From the NCBI GenBank assembly GCA_023627715.1, contig JAMAHW010000013.1, positions 496,001 to 560,000 on the forward strand: a stretch of 64,000 nt of DNA, given 5' to 3'. Positions 44,326-57,407 of the stretch are shown here, one piece after another. The translations under genes were made by a program, and so were the position numbers. The DNA is from Periconia sp. R9002 (Eukaryota > Ascomycota > Dothideomycetes > Pleosporales > Periconiaceae). The notes beneath the pieces are model-generated. The model saw nothing but the letters and a program-made list of their open reading frames with translations. It was not told the DNA's origin and did no database searches. The first letter of the stretch is position 1. Every line of letters begins with the position of its first letter.

Positions 44326-46756
44326 ATGCCTTTCGGAAAAGTCGACGAGTTGGCAATCAACACCATTCGCACCCTCGCGGTATGTAGTCACTCTCCTTCG
44401 TTGCGTTGGTTGAAGCCGCCCCGCGCCCCACCATCACCACCACTACCGCTCCCGCCACGCTGTCCAACCCAGCTTCATGGCCAGCGCATACCAGATGCCT
44501 TGCTGTGTATCAATGGCTAACTCGAATGTTTCTTCAGGTCGATGCCACATTTGCGGCAAACTCCGGACATCCGGGCGCCCCTATGGGCATGGCCCCGGTG
44601 GCCCACGTCCTGTTCAACAAGTTCATGACTTTCAACCCCAAGAACCCCAAATGGTTGAACCGTGACCGATTCGTGCTTTCGTACGTACGCCCATCCCATC
44701 TCCCCTTTTCATCCATACTCATTCAAAATCCAGCAACGGCCACGGATGCATGCTCCAGTATGCTCTGCTTCACCTTTTCGGCTATGCTTTGAGCATCGAC
44801 GACCTCAAGAACTTCCGTGTAAGTCATTGTTCGATAAACACACCCCTCCGAGATCGGAGACTGATTCATTCTACAGCAAGTCGACAGCATTACACCCGGT
44901 CACCCCGAGTCCCACGACACCCCTGGTATTGAAGTTACCACTGGCCCTCTTGGCCAGGGTTTCGCCAATGCCGTTGGTCTTGCTATTGCGCAGGCGCATA
45001 CTGCAGCTGTCTTCAACAAGCCCGGCTACGAGTTGGTCAACAACCACACATACGTGTTCTTTGGCGATGGTTGCGCTATGGAGGGTATTGCTAGCGAAGC
45101 TGCATCCACTGCTGGTCACTTGCAGCTTGGTAACTTGATTGCCATTTACGACGACAACAAGATCTCCATTGGTATGCCCCATGGTTGCAATTGGCTCTCA
45201 GCGTGCTAATCTCATTTTGCAGACGGCGACACCAAGTGTGCATTCACTGAGGACGTTACAAAGCGCTTCGAGGCCTACGGCTGGCATACTCTGCACGTCG
45301 AGAGGGGTGATGATGATCTTGAAGGGATTGAAGCCGCCATTGCTCAAGCAAAGGAGGTCAAGGACAAGCCGACAATGATCAAGCTTACCACCACCATTGG
45401 ATTCGGCTCTAAGCTTCAGGGAACTGGAGGTGTTCACGGAAACCCCCTCAAGGCCGACGACATCAAGCAGGTCAAGGAGAAGTTCGGCTTTGACCCGGAG
45501 AAGACATTCGTCGTCCCCCAGGAGGTCACGGACTTGTACCACAAGCACGCTGCCGAGGGTGCGGCTGCTGAACAAGAGTGGAACAAGCTTTTCGAGAAGT
45601 ACGGCCAGGAGTACAAGGACCTCCACGCCGATTTGGCTCGCCGATTGACCGGCGACCTGCCCGAGGGCTGGCAGAACAAGCTCCCCACATACAAGCCAAC
45701 AGACCCTGCGATCGCATCGCGAAAACTGTCCGAGAGTGTGCTGGAGGCCATCTACGAGGCTGTCCCAGAGCTGCTCTCTGGTTCTGCAGATCTCACAGGA
45801 TCGAACAACACCCGCTGGAAGAAGGCTATCGATTTCCAGCCCCCAAGCACCGGCATTGGCGAGTGGAGTGGCCGCTACCTCAGGTATGGTGTTCGTGAGC
45901 ATGCCATGGCTGCAATTATGAACGGTTTGTCCGCATATGGCACCATCATCCCTGCCGGTGGAACTTTCCTCAACTTCGTCTCCTACGCTGCTGGCGCCGT
46001 CCGTCTGTCTTCGCTATCCCGCCAACGAGTCATCTACGTGGCTACCCACGACTCCATCGGTCTTGGTGAGGATGGACCCACCCACCAGCCTATCGAGACT
46101 CTTGCTCACTTCCGTGCTCTGCCCAACATGATGGTTTGGCGTCCGGCCGATGGAAACGAGACCTCCGCCGCCTACTACATGGCTCTCACGTCGAAGGAGA
46201 CACCCTCCATTCTCGCACTTACCCGCCAGAACCTACCCCAACTTGAGGGCTCCACTCTCGAGAAGGCCATCAAGGGCGGTTATGTGGCACTCGAGGCCGA
46301 GAAGGCCGACGTTACTCTTGTTTCCACCGGTTCCGAAGTCTCACTCTGCTTGGAGGCTGTCAAGACTCTCAAGGACCAGGGCAAGACTGCTCGTGTAGTT
46401 TCTCTTCCTTGCGTCGAAGTCTTCGATGCACAGGACAAGGACTACAGGCTCTCCGTTATCCCCGACGGTATTCCCACTCTCAGTGTCGAAGTCATGTCAA
46501 CTCTCGGCTGGGAGAAGTACTCGCACGAGCAGTTCGGTCTCAACCGATTCGGTGCTTCCGGACCTTATAAGGAAGTGTACAAGGTATGTACTCAGCTTCT
46601 TTGGGTTTTTGAAAATTGCGTGCTAATTCGATGTTACAGAAATTCGAGTTTACCCCCGAGGGCATCGCCAAGCGCGCCGTGGCGACCATTGACTTCTACA
46701 AGGACGTTAAGCCTCTCCGCTCACCTCTCAACCGTGCTTTCACTCAGCTCATCTAA
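44326..46756 (+). CDS. TKL1: Transketolase
   Basis: Six exons: 44326-44379, 44538-44680, 44734-44818, 44877-45171, 45223-46583 and 46640-46756; 684 aa. Introns are 158, 53, 58, 51 and 56 nt. The thiamine-diphosphate motif is [15 protein letters not shown] through [11 protein letters not shown]. Also visible are [28 protein letters not shown], the catalytic-region [14 protein letters not shown] and [15 protein letters not shown]. It transfers two-carbon units in the non-oxidative pentose phosphate pathway. The codon set is GC-ending and biased, fitting high expression, and it produces long antisense frames that are not genes. The first intron, just after residue 18, is the longest. Confidence 0.97.
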
Positions 46757-48300
46757 AATGCTCTATCAAAGTGGTTAAGGAAATGGCTGTGATTAACGAT
46801 TGTTTTTAAGGCTGGCACGTTTCGGAGGAACAAAGGGGCATTCGAGACATAGCTAGTTTGCGGTAGAAATGCAAAATTTATGTATAGATTTCGAACAATT
46901 AGTACCTTACACAAATCCCAAATTGCGACGATATTGCATGCCATTTAGGTGCAACTAGATATTTGTGATGAGTGCGGTGAAGATATACCTTAGGCGGGAG
47001 AGTGGGTGGTTAGCGGCACAATTGGCATATGCGAGTGGTTGCCTACCTAGGTAGACAAGTTATGGCGATGGGATAGTGCACGCAATGTGGTGACAGTTGT
47101 GTTGGCCGGATGGAGAGATGAAGTTGTGTTGGGGAATGAGGATTTGGTTGAGGGCTTAGACAATGTGTGATTAGGTACCTAGGTAATTAGTGTGACGTGA
47201 TCAAAAGGGGAAGTAATTGGAGCCATGGTGTCTCCCTCGAGGGGCCTCCCATGTCCATGTGGGAGGTGCAGTGAGATGTGTAGGTAGCTGCGGCATTTTC
47301 TTTTTGAGAAGGGTTGGTGGTACAGAATGATGATGGTGTACTGTAGGTCTCGGTGATCAAGCGATACATGATCGATGCACTGTCAATCAAACCAGGAAAA
47401 GCACAAGGATGGGACGGCAGATCCAGGCGTGCAGTCTCCCTCGTTTTAGTATACTATATGTAGACAGCTAATGATAGGGTAGGTACTAGGTAGTTAGGGG
47501 CCATGCATTCCTTTTGACGGCAGTTGATGTTCAGCTTTGCTAATAATAAACCTGTGCGTGGAGAGGGAGGGCGGCGGCACAGGGGGCGGGAACATTGGGC
47601 TCTGTTTGGTGGCTGCTGTGGGCGTTTGCGCGCCAGGCAGGAGGTGAATGTAGACTGTACATGGAATCCATACATGTATCTACGGTAAGCATGTCATTGC
47701 CATCATCAGATCAGTACAAAGCCAACTTTGATACGCAGTTGGTCGATCCGTGCCTTCCGGTTCTCTCGCCGTGACAAAACAAGCTCTCGCCCAAATCGCC
47801 AAACCACTCCAGAGCTCCAGCTCATGCTCGTGCTCCTCCAGCTGCTGTTGCACCGCAATGCCGCAATAGTCGACACAGATCGCCATCGTGCCAACGTCGA
47901 CCTTGTTGCCCAGCGTTTCGTCGCTTCAATCTGATCCGGGGCTGACTGGTGGCTGCCTCGCCCCCAACTATCTCATTCATCATTGATTCCCATCGACAGC
48001 TCTCGTCTAATGCCTACTTAGCTGCTACAGCTCCACATACAGGCAGACGGACCCCTGCGACGGTCGACCAACACCTTGCTTTACTCTCCTGTGTACTGTG
48101 TACATGAAAATCCCCCATCTCGTACGCCGCGCATCCACTAATAAATTCCCCTAGAATCGAGCCAACCGTCTTTCCCGGTCCAAGATTCTGGCAAGCATTC
48201 AAGAAATTCTTGGCCACGCGCCCAGCCAGCAGGTTGCATTGCCGCCCGCCGCGGTTACGTAGCCCGTTACGTTTATACCAGGTCCCCGTACACCTCCACC
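46757..48300. other. Intergenic between transketolase and PSD2
   Basis: 1.5 kb with no supported gene. Repeated CCTAGGTA-type sequences (about 47045, 47175) are the only notable text. Confidence 0.4.
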
Positions 48301-51300
48301 ATGCCGCGCCCGACATTGCACGCCAAACTCTCCCTCCCCTCGCGCCTCAAGAACGCAAGCTCCAACGGTACCACCTCCACCTCCTCCAGCGTACCCACGA
48401 GCCGCAGTTCTAGTCCAAAACGTACAATGGCCGATAATTCGAAGCCAGTCTCGGTGCCTGGCCTGGTGCTGCGCGCCAATGTCATCAAGGTGCGTGGGCT
48501 TGTACCCCGCTACCAGAGACAGAGAGCGTTCAAGCTGACAGTCGTCTTGTAGGGCAGAAATCTGGCTGCAAAAGACCGCAGCGGCACCTCTGACCCGGTG
48601 AGTGCTAGATATTTACAGCAACCTTTCCTTCTTCACTTCCAACAACTCACGCTGACCTCTTCTGTTCCAGTATCTCGTCTTGACTCTGGGAGACGCTAAG
48701 CATACCACCCCCACCATAAACAAGACACTGAACCCCGAATGGAACTGTACCCTCGAGTTTCCCATTACCGGCGTGCAGACACTGCTTCTAGAAGCATGCT
48801 GCTGGGACAAGGACCGCTTCGGCAAAGACTACATGGGCGAGTTTGACATCATAGTGGAGGACCTGTTCCAGAATGGGCGTACTGTGCAGGAACCCATGTG
48901 GTTTCCTCTCGAATCGAGGCGTGGAGGAAAGAAGAAAGCAGTGGTTTCTGGGGAGATCCAGATCCAGTTCTCCTTGGCTGACACGAGCAATCCCAACGCG
49001 ACTATAGAGGACATTTCCAAGAAGTTCCTAGCTTTTACCGCACAGTCGCCTAGCCCGGACGATGACGATGACGATGCCCTGCTTCGCGCAGACAGTGCCG
49101 ATGCAGACGATCTGGATGACGATGAGAGCTCGGATGAAGCATTGGACGAATCGAAAAAGGCAGAGAGATCAGAAAAGCGGAAGAAGAAGCTCCGGCTGGC
49201 AAAGCTCAAGAGAAAAGCCACGAAACTGTCCGCTTATGAATTTTCGGACAAGACGGAAGTGGCGGGCGTTTTGTTTCTGGAAATCACGAAGATCCTGGAC
49301 CTTCCGCCAGAACGTAACGGTAAGCTCATCTTGCGAATGATGTGAATCTCGCTAATCCAGCCCAGTCACTCGAACGTCCTTCGACATGGATCCCTTTGTC
49401 ATTACTTCCCTTGGGAAGAAGACATATAGGACCAAGACCATTAGACATGACCTCAACCCAGTATACGACGAGAAACTTGTTTTCCAAGTGCTGCAACATG
49501 AGACCAACTATTCCGTCAACTTCACAGTGGTCGACAAGGACAAGTTTTCTGGAAATGATTATGTCGGACAAGTCAACTTTCCCCTGGAAAAAGTCCTTTC
49601 CATCGCTCCTGAAGCTGACCCAACTACCGGCCTTTTCAGGATTCCTGAGCCTTCTGATTCTCCGGGGGTTCCTGAAGCGAGAAGGTCTCGCTTCCGTCTT
49701 CCCATGTCTCGTTCATCTTCAGCACATAGTCTTTCTCGTCTTGGACGGCCGAGCTTGAAGAAAGAGAATTCCGCGGGCTCTCTATCTACCAGCAAAGAAA
49801 GCAATGGCAGCCTGGCCCCACCTACTAGCGCTCCTCAGGCCGGGGGCGATTCCAGTGCGAGTCAGGCGCAGACTGTGCCCGCCGTCAATATCGACCCTTC
49901 AGCAGTGGATGATCAGGACCTTAAGATGTTCACCTTGCCTTTGGAATTGAAGAACAAAGGGCGCTGGGAAGCCACGCACAACCCGACTCTTTACATCCGC
50001 GCCAAGTACCTCCCCTACAAGGCGCTACGGCAACAGTTTTGGCGTGCTATGCTCAAACAGTACGATGCTGATGATAGTGGGCTGATCGACAAGGTCGAAT
50101 TGACCACTATGCTGGACACTTTGGGCTCAACGCTTCATGAATCAACCATTGACAGTTTCTTTACTAGATTTGCCCAGCAGCATCCAGATGAGGAATTGTT
50201 GACTTTCGACGAGGCTGTAAGGTGTCTCGAGGACGAGTTGCAGCGCATTGAAGAAAACTCATCAAAGAAGAGTCTCTGGAGCAGGTCAACTACTTCCAAC
50301 AGTGATCTTCTGACTACAGGAACAGCAACACCGGCAACACCTGGGCTTACTTCCGGCACGCAAACACCGATCAATATCGATGCGTCTCAAACCTCGATCC
50401 CCGCTCTTGAGACGGAATATCTCGGCAAAGAAGGAGAAGAGGGAGATTTCATCCGCCCAGACGATCTGAGAGACGAGAAGGGAGAAGAGCATGTCATTGA
50501 AATTCGCGAATGTCCAATCTGTCATCAACCCCGTTTGAACAAGAAGTCCGATGCTGACATCATTACCCATGTCGCGACGTGTGCCAGTCAAGACTGGAGG
50601 CAGGTCAACAACATTGTCATGGCCGGGTTTGTCACGTCCAGCCAAGCCCAGCGCAAGTGGTACTCCAAGGTTATCACGAAGATTTCGTATGGTGGCTACA
50701 AACTTGGGGCAAACTCTGCCAACATTTTAGTTCAGGACCGGATCACGGGTCAAATCAATGAAGAGCGAATGAGTGTGTACGTTCGGCTCGGTATTCGACT
50801 ACTTTACAAGGGTCTTAAATCCAGCAACATGGAGAAGAAGAGAAGTGCGTTCTTCCATTACAAACACTTTTGATTCCTATGCTAACCTTTCCAGTCCGAA
50901 AACTGCTCCGCTCGCTCAGCTTTAAACAGGGAAGAAAATATGATGACCCTGCTTCAGCCGCTGAGATTCCAGGATTCATAGCCTTCCATCAATTAGATAT
51001 GTCAGAAGTGCTCCTGCCGACTTCTGAATTCAAGAACTTCAATGAGTTCTTCTACCGTGCCTTGAAACCCGGAGCGCGGCCTTGTTCTGCACCAGACGAC
51101 CCTCGAGTCATTGTCTCTCCTGCTGACTGTCGCACGGTCGTCTTCAACACTCTGGAATCAGCACAGTCAATTTGGGTCAAGGGACGCGAATTTTCGCTGC
51201 AGCGTCTACTTGGAGATGCCTATCCTGAAGACGCCAAACGATACGTGGGTGGTTCTTTGGGTATTTTTCGGCTGGCTCCGCAAGACTATCACCGGTTCCA

Positions 51301-51859
51301 TATCCCTGTAGATGGTGTAATGGGCGAGCCCAAGACGATTGAAGGCGAGTATTACACTGTGAACCCGATGGCAATTCGATCGGCACTCGACGTGTACGGT
51401 GAGAACGTGCGTGTTCTTGTCCCTATCGACTCCGTGGCCCACGGCCGTGTCATGGTCATTTGCGTCGGAGCTATGATGGTTGGAAGCACAGTCATCACAC
51501 GGAAGGCAGGCGAGCAGGTGAAACGTGCTGAAGAGTTGGGCTATTTCAAGTTTGGTGGAAGCACGCTGCTCTTACTTTTCGAACCTGGAATGATGAAGTA
51601 TGACGATGATCTGCATGATAACTCCAAATCAGCATTAGAAACTCTTGTAAGTCGGCAAACACAAACACTAGGAATCTTATCTAATGGGTGATAGGTCCGT
51701 GTCGGCATGTCTGTCGGCCATAGCCCAGACCGGGCACCACATGAGCCTGATATGAAGAAAGACAACCCCACTATTGAGGAGAAGCAAGACGCGAAGCGGA
51801 GAATCGAAGGGAGCCTTGCACCAGACGTCAAAGGCCCTATGCCAGGCGCTGGCATGTAA
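48301..51859 (+). CDS. PSD2: Phosphatidylserine decarboxylase, type II with C2 domains
   Basis: Six exons: 48301-48489, 48553-48597, 48671-49319, 49366-50844, 50895-51646 and 51695-51859; 1092 aa. Domain order: C2-A (about 53-175, GRNLAAKDRSGTSDPYLVL), an acidic linker, C2-B (about 281-385, DPFVITSLGKKTYRTKT), an EF-hand loop at about 527 (DADDSGLIDKVE), a C2HC zinc-finger-like CPICHQ...HVATC at about 675, then the decarboxylase domain. The autocatalytic site is FKFGGSTLLLLF (GGST near 1008), where cleavage before Ser forms the pyruvoyl group. It makes phosphatidylethanolamine in Golgi/endosomal membranes. Frame is kept through all junctions. Confidence 0.95.
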
Positions 51860-52564
51860 GGAAAAGTAACCACTGTTTGACCTGTTTGGTTTATGATGAG
51901 AAACGCACGCGACGGCCAGGATACAGCAGCTTTGGGTAAAGTCTTCACAGGGAGATGAAGACATGATTGATATACATGGGTAGCATATAGGAGAGTTTGC
52001 GGCTAGGTTTGCTTGCTCCTTCCTCGGTGTTTGGTTTGAGCGTTGGGCCTCATGCATGTATTTATATTATTGGATTAGTATACAAATCTGCCTCGTCAGT
52101 CAATATATAAGATGACCATGAATATCCTGCTACGCGAATTCGTGCGTAGGACAATTAGGAATCTATGAAAGAGGGTGGGATTGCATGCATTGAGATGTGC
52201 ACAGAGAGCATCATCTTCAACTCTGGCGCTGAGGTCATGTGCTCCACCTCGATTTGTCTTAGTCATCACAGCTTCCATGTTGAGAGGGACCGGCCGCCAA
52301 AACCAAAACAAAGCACCCACCACTTACCCAGCGTTCCCTGCCCGCGTACAACCACGAAGATTACCCTCCCGACACTCACGAATTATTCGAATTATCACCA
52401 ATCACTACCAATTTATTCTACCGAGCGACAAAAGCGCATCCCCTCTAACCCGTCTACACCTCTGTCAATTCCACCGTTGCCATCACAAGCGCCGTTGTTG
52501 TTGCGCGTCCATGCACGCGCTTCACTCTCTACATCCGCCGCCCCGGACATAACAATCGGTATCC
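51860..52564. other. Intergenic, PSD2 3' side and DSN1 promoter
   Basis: 0.7 kb. No gene supported. Confidence 0.4.
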
Positions 52565-54501
52565 ATGAGCGCTATTATCGCAAGGTCGCCGCTTCAATCG
52601 CTACCCATGGCCACGAATCGACCGACGACGCGACGAAGAAGCGCGAAAAATGCATTTGAAGAGGAGGATGCGCCCGCACCAAAGAGGGTGAAGTCGGAAA
52701 TCAATGGCGCGACGAAGAAGGCACCAAAGACGGGTGAGTTACCACGGGTGTTGTTCATCACTGCATCTGTGAGTGCTGACAATCGGGTAGCATACGATGA
52801 GGATGACGATGATTTCCAGTTCACACGCCGCACTTCCAGGCGGATCACACAAGCGCAACCACAACCAGAGCCAATACCAGAAGAGCCGCTCAAGCCGATA
52901 CCTACGCGCAGAGGAAGACCCGTCGCTGCTCCGCCGCAACCAGCTCAATTAGCACCTGAGAGACGACGGCGATCGGCGCGTTTGTCAGGCGACCAAAACC
53001 ACATGCAGCAGGTGGATGGGCCGGAAGAGCGTGAAGAACCCACGAAGCCAGCCCCTAAGCGCACGAAGAAAACGGCGCCAGCGCCAGCAGAGAAGGAAAG
53101 AAAGAAGCAAGTCACCCCTGCACCAGAAGTACAATCTGGGAGGAAAAGTACGATTATGGGCGCGCAAACACCGACATATAACGAAATTCATGTGTCTAAA
53201 AAGCGCGATGGCGGAGCCACCAAGATCATGTTACCATTTGCCGATACCCCGGTCATCAACCGTAATAAAGAGATGAGGAAAGCCAGCAAAGAAGGTCATA
53301 GAAGAAGCAGCACAGGATTGCGTGGGAGGAGGGCCAGTTCGTTGATTGATAGCGGCATGTCAAATGGTAAGCCCGCAAAATAAATTTTTCTCCGGTGATT
53401 TGGGTCGCGTGAGAACCGGCTCTCCGAGAAGTTGTAGCTAACAATGACCCAGCCCTTCCTCATTCTGAAGTCGTAGTCCGCGATTACTTCAAATACATCG
53501 AACAAAGCTTACCGGAACCGCGACGGATGAAGCAATTATTGACTTGGTGTGGGTCGCGAGCGCTTCCTGAAAAACCGTCAGGCGACGTCAAGAATGCGAA
53601 TGCGATCATGGCTGGTACGTGGGAGTCCATGACTGATGGATTTTCGTAGAAGCTAACTTTCTTTCTAGCGCGCGCAATCCAACAAGAACTTATAGATGAC
53701 TTCGCGAACAAACCGGATCTTTCAAACTGGTTCAATAGGGTATGTTTTTCTTTGGGGGTATAGAAGCCCCTGAAAAGCACACAAATTGACAAACTAACAG
53801 GAAGAAACTGCACCACCCACGATTGTAAAGAAAAGACCAAATCCTCAAAACGAGAAAAACCAGATCACGCTGCAAGAGCTAGAGGAAGAGATAAAACGGT
53901 ACATTCGCCAAGCTTTTCCCAGCTAGAAATGTAATTCAGCTAACAAACCACCCCTCTCAGTCTCGAAGAAGAGAAGTCTGCATGGGATGCAATCGCTTCG
54001 TCAACACCAAACAATATACCGCCAGCACCGCCATCATCAACACAACCCCACATACCCATCTTAGCAGACATCGACACTGCCATCCTCGACCCTTCACAAG
54101 CCTCCATCCTATCCTCTCTCCAACAATCCTCATCAGGATCAACATCATCAACATCCGAAACCTCAAAACCTCGCCCCCCAACATCAACATCAACCTCCAC
54201 CTCCACCGCACCGCCTTCCTCCTCCTCCTTCACATTCACCTTCACCACCCCCGCCGCCCTCCAATCCCACCTCGCGCACATGTCGCAGTCCCTCGAACCC
54301 AACATCGATGTCCTGGCAGACGGCCTGCACAAGATCGAGCAGTACCGCAACACGGCCGAGCGCGTGGCCGATCACGTGCTGGGGACCGCGGCGAAGCGGC
54401 TCGAAGAGAGGGATAGGGCTGTCAAGGAGAAGGTCGGGAGTGAAGGCATCGGCGTGGGTGATGTCTTGAGGGGTCTCGCGGGCGTGTTGGGTGATTCTTG
54501 A
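52565..54501 (+). CDS. DSN1: Kinetochore Mis12/MIND-complex subunit Dsn1/Mis13
   Basis: Six exons: 52565-52733, 52791-53366, 53453-53614, 53669-53739, 53801-53898 and 53961-54501; introns 57, 86, 54, 61 and 62 nt; 538 aa (an inner ATG at 52607 is possible). The N-terminal 240 residues are basic and disordered, ending GRRASSLIDSGMSN. The conserved core follows: ALPHSEVVVRDYFKYIEQ, LPEPRRMKQLLTWCGSRAL, AIQQELIDDF. It then has a Ser/Thr-rich insert and a C-terminal coiled-coil-like helix (VLADGLHKIEQYRNTAERV). These are features of the Mis13/Dsn1 family, which links the inner kinetochore to Ndc80. The long Thr-Ser-Pro insert in the last exon is unusual. Confidence 0.9.
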
Positions 54502-55183
54502 GGTGATGGTGGATGGATGGATGGATGGGGCGGGTTATGCATGCATGCATAGCTTTTCTCCCTCTTTTCAATTTCTGAGCGGAGGGAGAGAACGAAAGAG
54601 ATTCAGCGCATCCCAATCCTCACCCCCTTTCCCTCCCCCTTCAACACCGCTCCGTCCCGACCCCCAATTCCCTCTATTCCTTGTTTTGTCGTGCTTTTTT
54701 TTGAGCCAAACCACCATGTCGATTTGCTTGCGTCACTGTCACTGTATGAAAACAACGATTGATGTATGTGGAGTTTTTCTGATGATTATTGGGGGTTAAG
54801 GGAAGGCGATGAAGTTAACCCCCCATGCGCAGAGCACACTGGCCGCTGTGACCCACACGGTCTACCTTTTTTTTCTGACCTTCTGTATTTGTGTGAAGAA
54901 GAGACCGATTGGCATTTCGTGGCGTCTGGGCATGATTGGGGAGAAGGGAGGCGTAGGATAGATAGCGGGAACTCTGGCATACATACATGCATACATACCC
55001 TTCTTATTCGATATACTTTTCCATCGAGTATCTGTTTATAAAGCAGTTCTCACATGAACGAACCACTTCATTCCCTCCTTCCATCCCTCTCCTTTGAAAT
55101 CACATTTACATTTTCCCCCATCATCCATTACACCTTACCCATTCCCTTTTCCAGTATTAAATCCCCTATCCACGTCATCCTCT
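54502..55183. other. Convergent intergenic region
   Basis: 0.68 kb between the stops of DSN1 and the OB-fold gene. It has GGAT tetramers at about 54511-54527 and GCAT repeats at about 54537-54550. Probably both 3'UTRs. Confidence 0.5.
54511..54550. repeat. (GGAT)n and (GCAT)n microsatellites
   Basis: Two short perfect tetranucleotide runs just after the DSN1 stop codon. Confidence 0.8.
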
Positions 55184-56750
55184 CTACATCCTCACAGTCC
55201 AGATGGCCAATCGGCCAATCTCGTCGTCGCCGAGGTACAGACCAAACCCCAGTGTCAGTCTCAGGTACAGCAGCCGATGTTCCAGGTACGCAAGCACGTC
55301 CAGCGGCGCGGATACCAGCTGCTCCGCCGTACGACCGAGGAGTTGCTCCCACGCTGCGTTGGAGAAGATGAGTTTTCCCGACTCGATCTGGCCTGTTTCG
55401 TCGACGACGTTGCCTAGCTGTTTTGTCCGGAGTTAGTTTGATCAGGAAAAGTGATGTCTTATGGCGGAGCGTAGTATCATGGAGAGAGGGGGGAGGAAGG
55501 ACTTACAATGCGTGGATTGATACGTAACGCGCTCATCTTCCCGCAATGTCTGCACTTTTCCATAGTGGAATTGGCAAATATTGGCATACCGCAACACTCG
55601 GTCCCCATCAGCATGTTGCGTTTGTAGTTGGCAACGATGTGCACTCCTGCTACAATGACGCTGATATATCCCATAACCTTCTCTCGAGGGTTTGACCGTG
55701 CAAACTCGTCAATCTCGCTCAGCTTGAATAGTATCCTGACCACAGCTGTCTCGGCAGTCTCCACATCAAACACTTCGCTCGGAAACGGCGGGTTCACATG
55801 CTCTTTCTTGCTCACGCGTTGACTGAGTGCCCGCACGAAGCGGGCGTCGGCCATGTCTGGGTCAATGTGTAGTTGCGTATTGGCGCCGAGGGAGAGCCTA
55901 GAGACACGGTCGGTACGAAACCTGGGGCTTGCTATTAGCAAAACAGTTTGAGAAGGGACCCATGTGGTGGCAGAACTGCATAAAGAGTCGTAAAGGGTAA
56001 AGGTAGCTTCGGCAGTATCATCGAAGATTCCGACTGTGATCAGCTCTGAAGATCCACCGCTGTTCTTTGTGACTGCAAAATTTTGTCAGTCCCAGTTGCG
56101 TACATGAAAGGAAAAGTCGTACATTTCTTTCTCGCCCCGATGTTCCTAACGCAGACCATCAACTTGCACTCATCGACGTAGAAACCGCCGTCCAGGAATT
56201 GTTCCAGCGTCATCAACCCAAGCATACTATCCGCCTTGAACGGCTTTTTGACCATGGTGCCGTTGTCACTCCTTTCATGGAGCATAAAGTGACAATGCCT
56301 CTCGCCCTCCGGGAACATGGAAGTGAATAGGGGTGCCGCTCGTGGTGCCAACCCCAGCGACTCCGAGCTGCCGTGGCTGACATGCACCGTCCAAATAGAC
56401 ACCAGCATACCTAGTCGGAGTTTTGCCCCCCAATTGATGTCTGCATACCAAAGCCTTACAGTCATAGCTCCCGTGTCGTCGGCTATCATGATCTTGACGT
56501 AGCCCTGTGCGGTCTTGGGACGCTTGCTCGGTTTTGGTGCATCGTAAAGGTTGACTATGCGGCCCATAAGCGTGATGTACTGCGGACCAGGCTGGAGAGA
56601 CCCGATTGAGATTTCTTGGTAGTCGAGCGAGGGCTGCCAATCCATGCTCGGCGGCAACGGTTCTTGCTCAGCAATAGGCAGATCATCCTCTGGCTGTGGG
56701 TTTGGAGCGGATGGAGAGTATGCATCGGGTGATCTAGATACCGATGGCAT
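55184..56750 (-). CDS. OB-fold protein with zinc ribbon, RPA1/MEIOB-like
   Basis: Three exons: 56123-56750, 55507-56072 and 55184-55417; introns 50 and 89 nt; 475 aa. I see three OB-like segments. The first contains YVKIMIADDTGAMTVRLWY and LRLGMLVSIWTVHVSHG. The second has ELITVGIFDDTAEATFTLYD and TVLLIASPRF. The third has a zinc-ribbon-like CCGMP...KCRHCG followed by LGNVVDETGQIESGKLIFSN and AWEQLLGRT. This order recalls the DNA-binding core of the large RPA subunit and the meiotic protein MEIOB, but the protein is shorter and lacks an RPA70N domain. Single-stranded DNA binding in repair or meiosis is plausible; the exact family is uncertain. All junctions keep frame. Confidence 0.75.
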
Positions 56751-57407
56751 GTTGACGTGAAATAGAAGGGTGAGATTTTGTAGGAAAGTATTCCATTTAG
56801 GTTGGAGGTAGGAGGTAAGTGGATAATTGATCTTATTAAGAAAGTGCGATCCATCGCTAGGCATGCTTCACGCTGAATGCGGAAAGAACGACCTTGCTGA
56901 GCCTCCAACAGAAACCTTGAATGCTCGGCCAATGGTTCAACGGTAGAAGAAAAAACAAGATATTCAAGCGTGTCATCAAGCAAGACTTATAAACACAGCG
57001 TATTTGGGAGATTTGAACATGCGATCTAGCGATATTCAGAGTACGCAGCCATTGATAGATATAGATACGGAACAATGATGCTACATATATTTATGCAGAA
57101 CTCTTGAGGTCCGAAGCATGGCGGTCACTGGCATGTCAATCAAGGCAACCATCAGTGTATTTATGCTCTCATCGAACAGCCCTCAGAAATTAGAGGAATC
57201 ACAGCATACGACAAAGAAGTAGCATCACCGTAGCACATGTTCGGAGTACTGAAAAGTCAATTGATCATTTGTGTATGGAAGGACTGTGTTGATGCAGTCG
57301 ATGTTGAATGGACTACATAGCTTGGTTTGCATTTAGAGAAGGGATTCAATAATACCACGGTCTCCTTGAGATATTTCCCTAGGGACCTTCAAATGGATGC
57401 TCTTGAT
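56751..57407. other. Intergenic between OB-fold gene and INO1
   Basis: 0.66 kb. It contains the OB-fold promoter side and INO1 3'UTR. A stretch at 56927-56948 resembles a tRNA-Gly D-arm but has no B box after it. Confidence 0.4.

Noticed and set aside
45198..45902. 234-codon minus-strand frame within transketolase
   Set aside because: Antisense shadow caused by strong GC-ending codon bias in TKL1; no introns, domain or promoter of its own.
56927..56948. tRNA-Gly-like D-arm/A-box text (TGGTTCAACGGTAGAA)
   Set aside because: No anticodon arm, no GGTTCGA-type B box and no acceptor pairing follow within 80 bases; coincidence or a tiny fragment.
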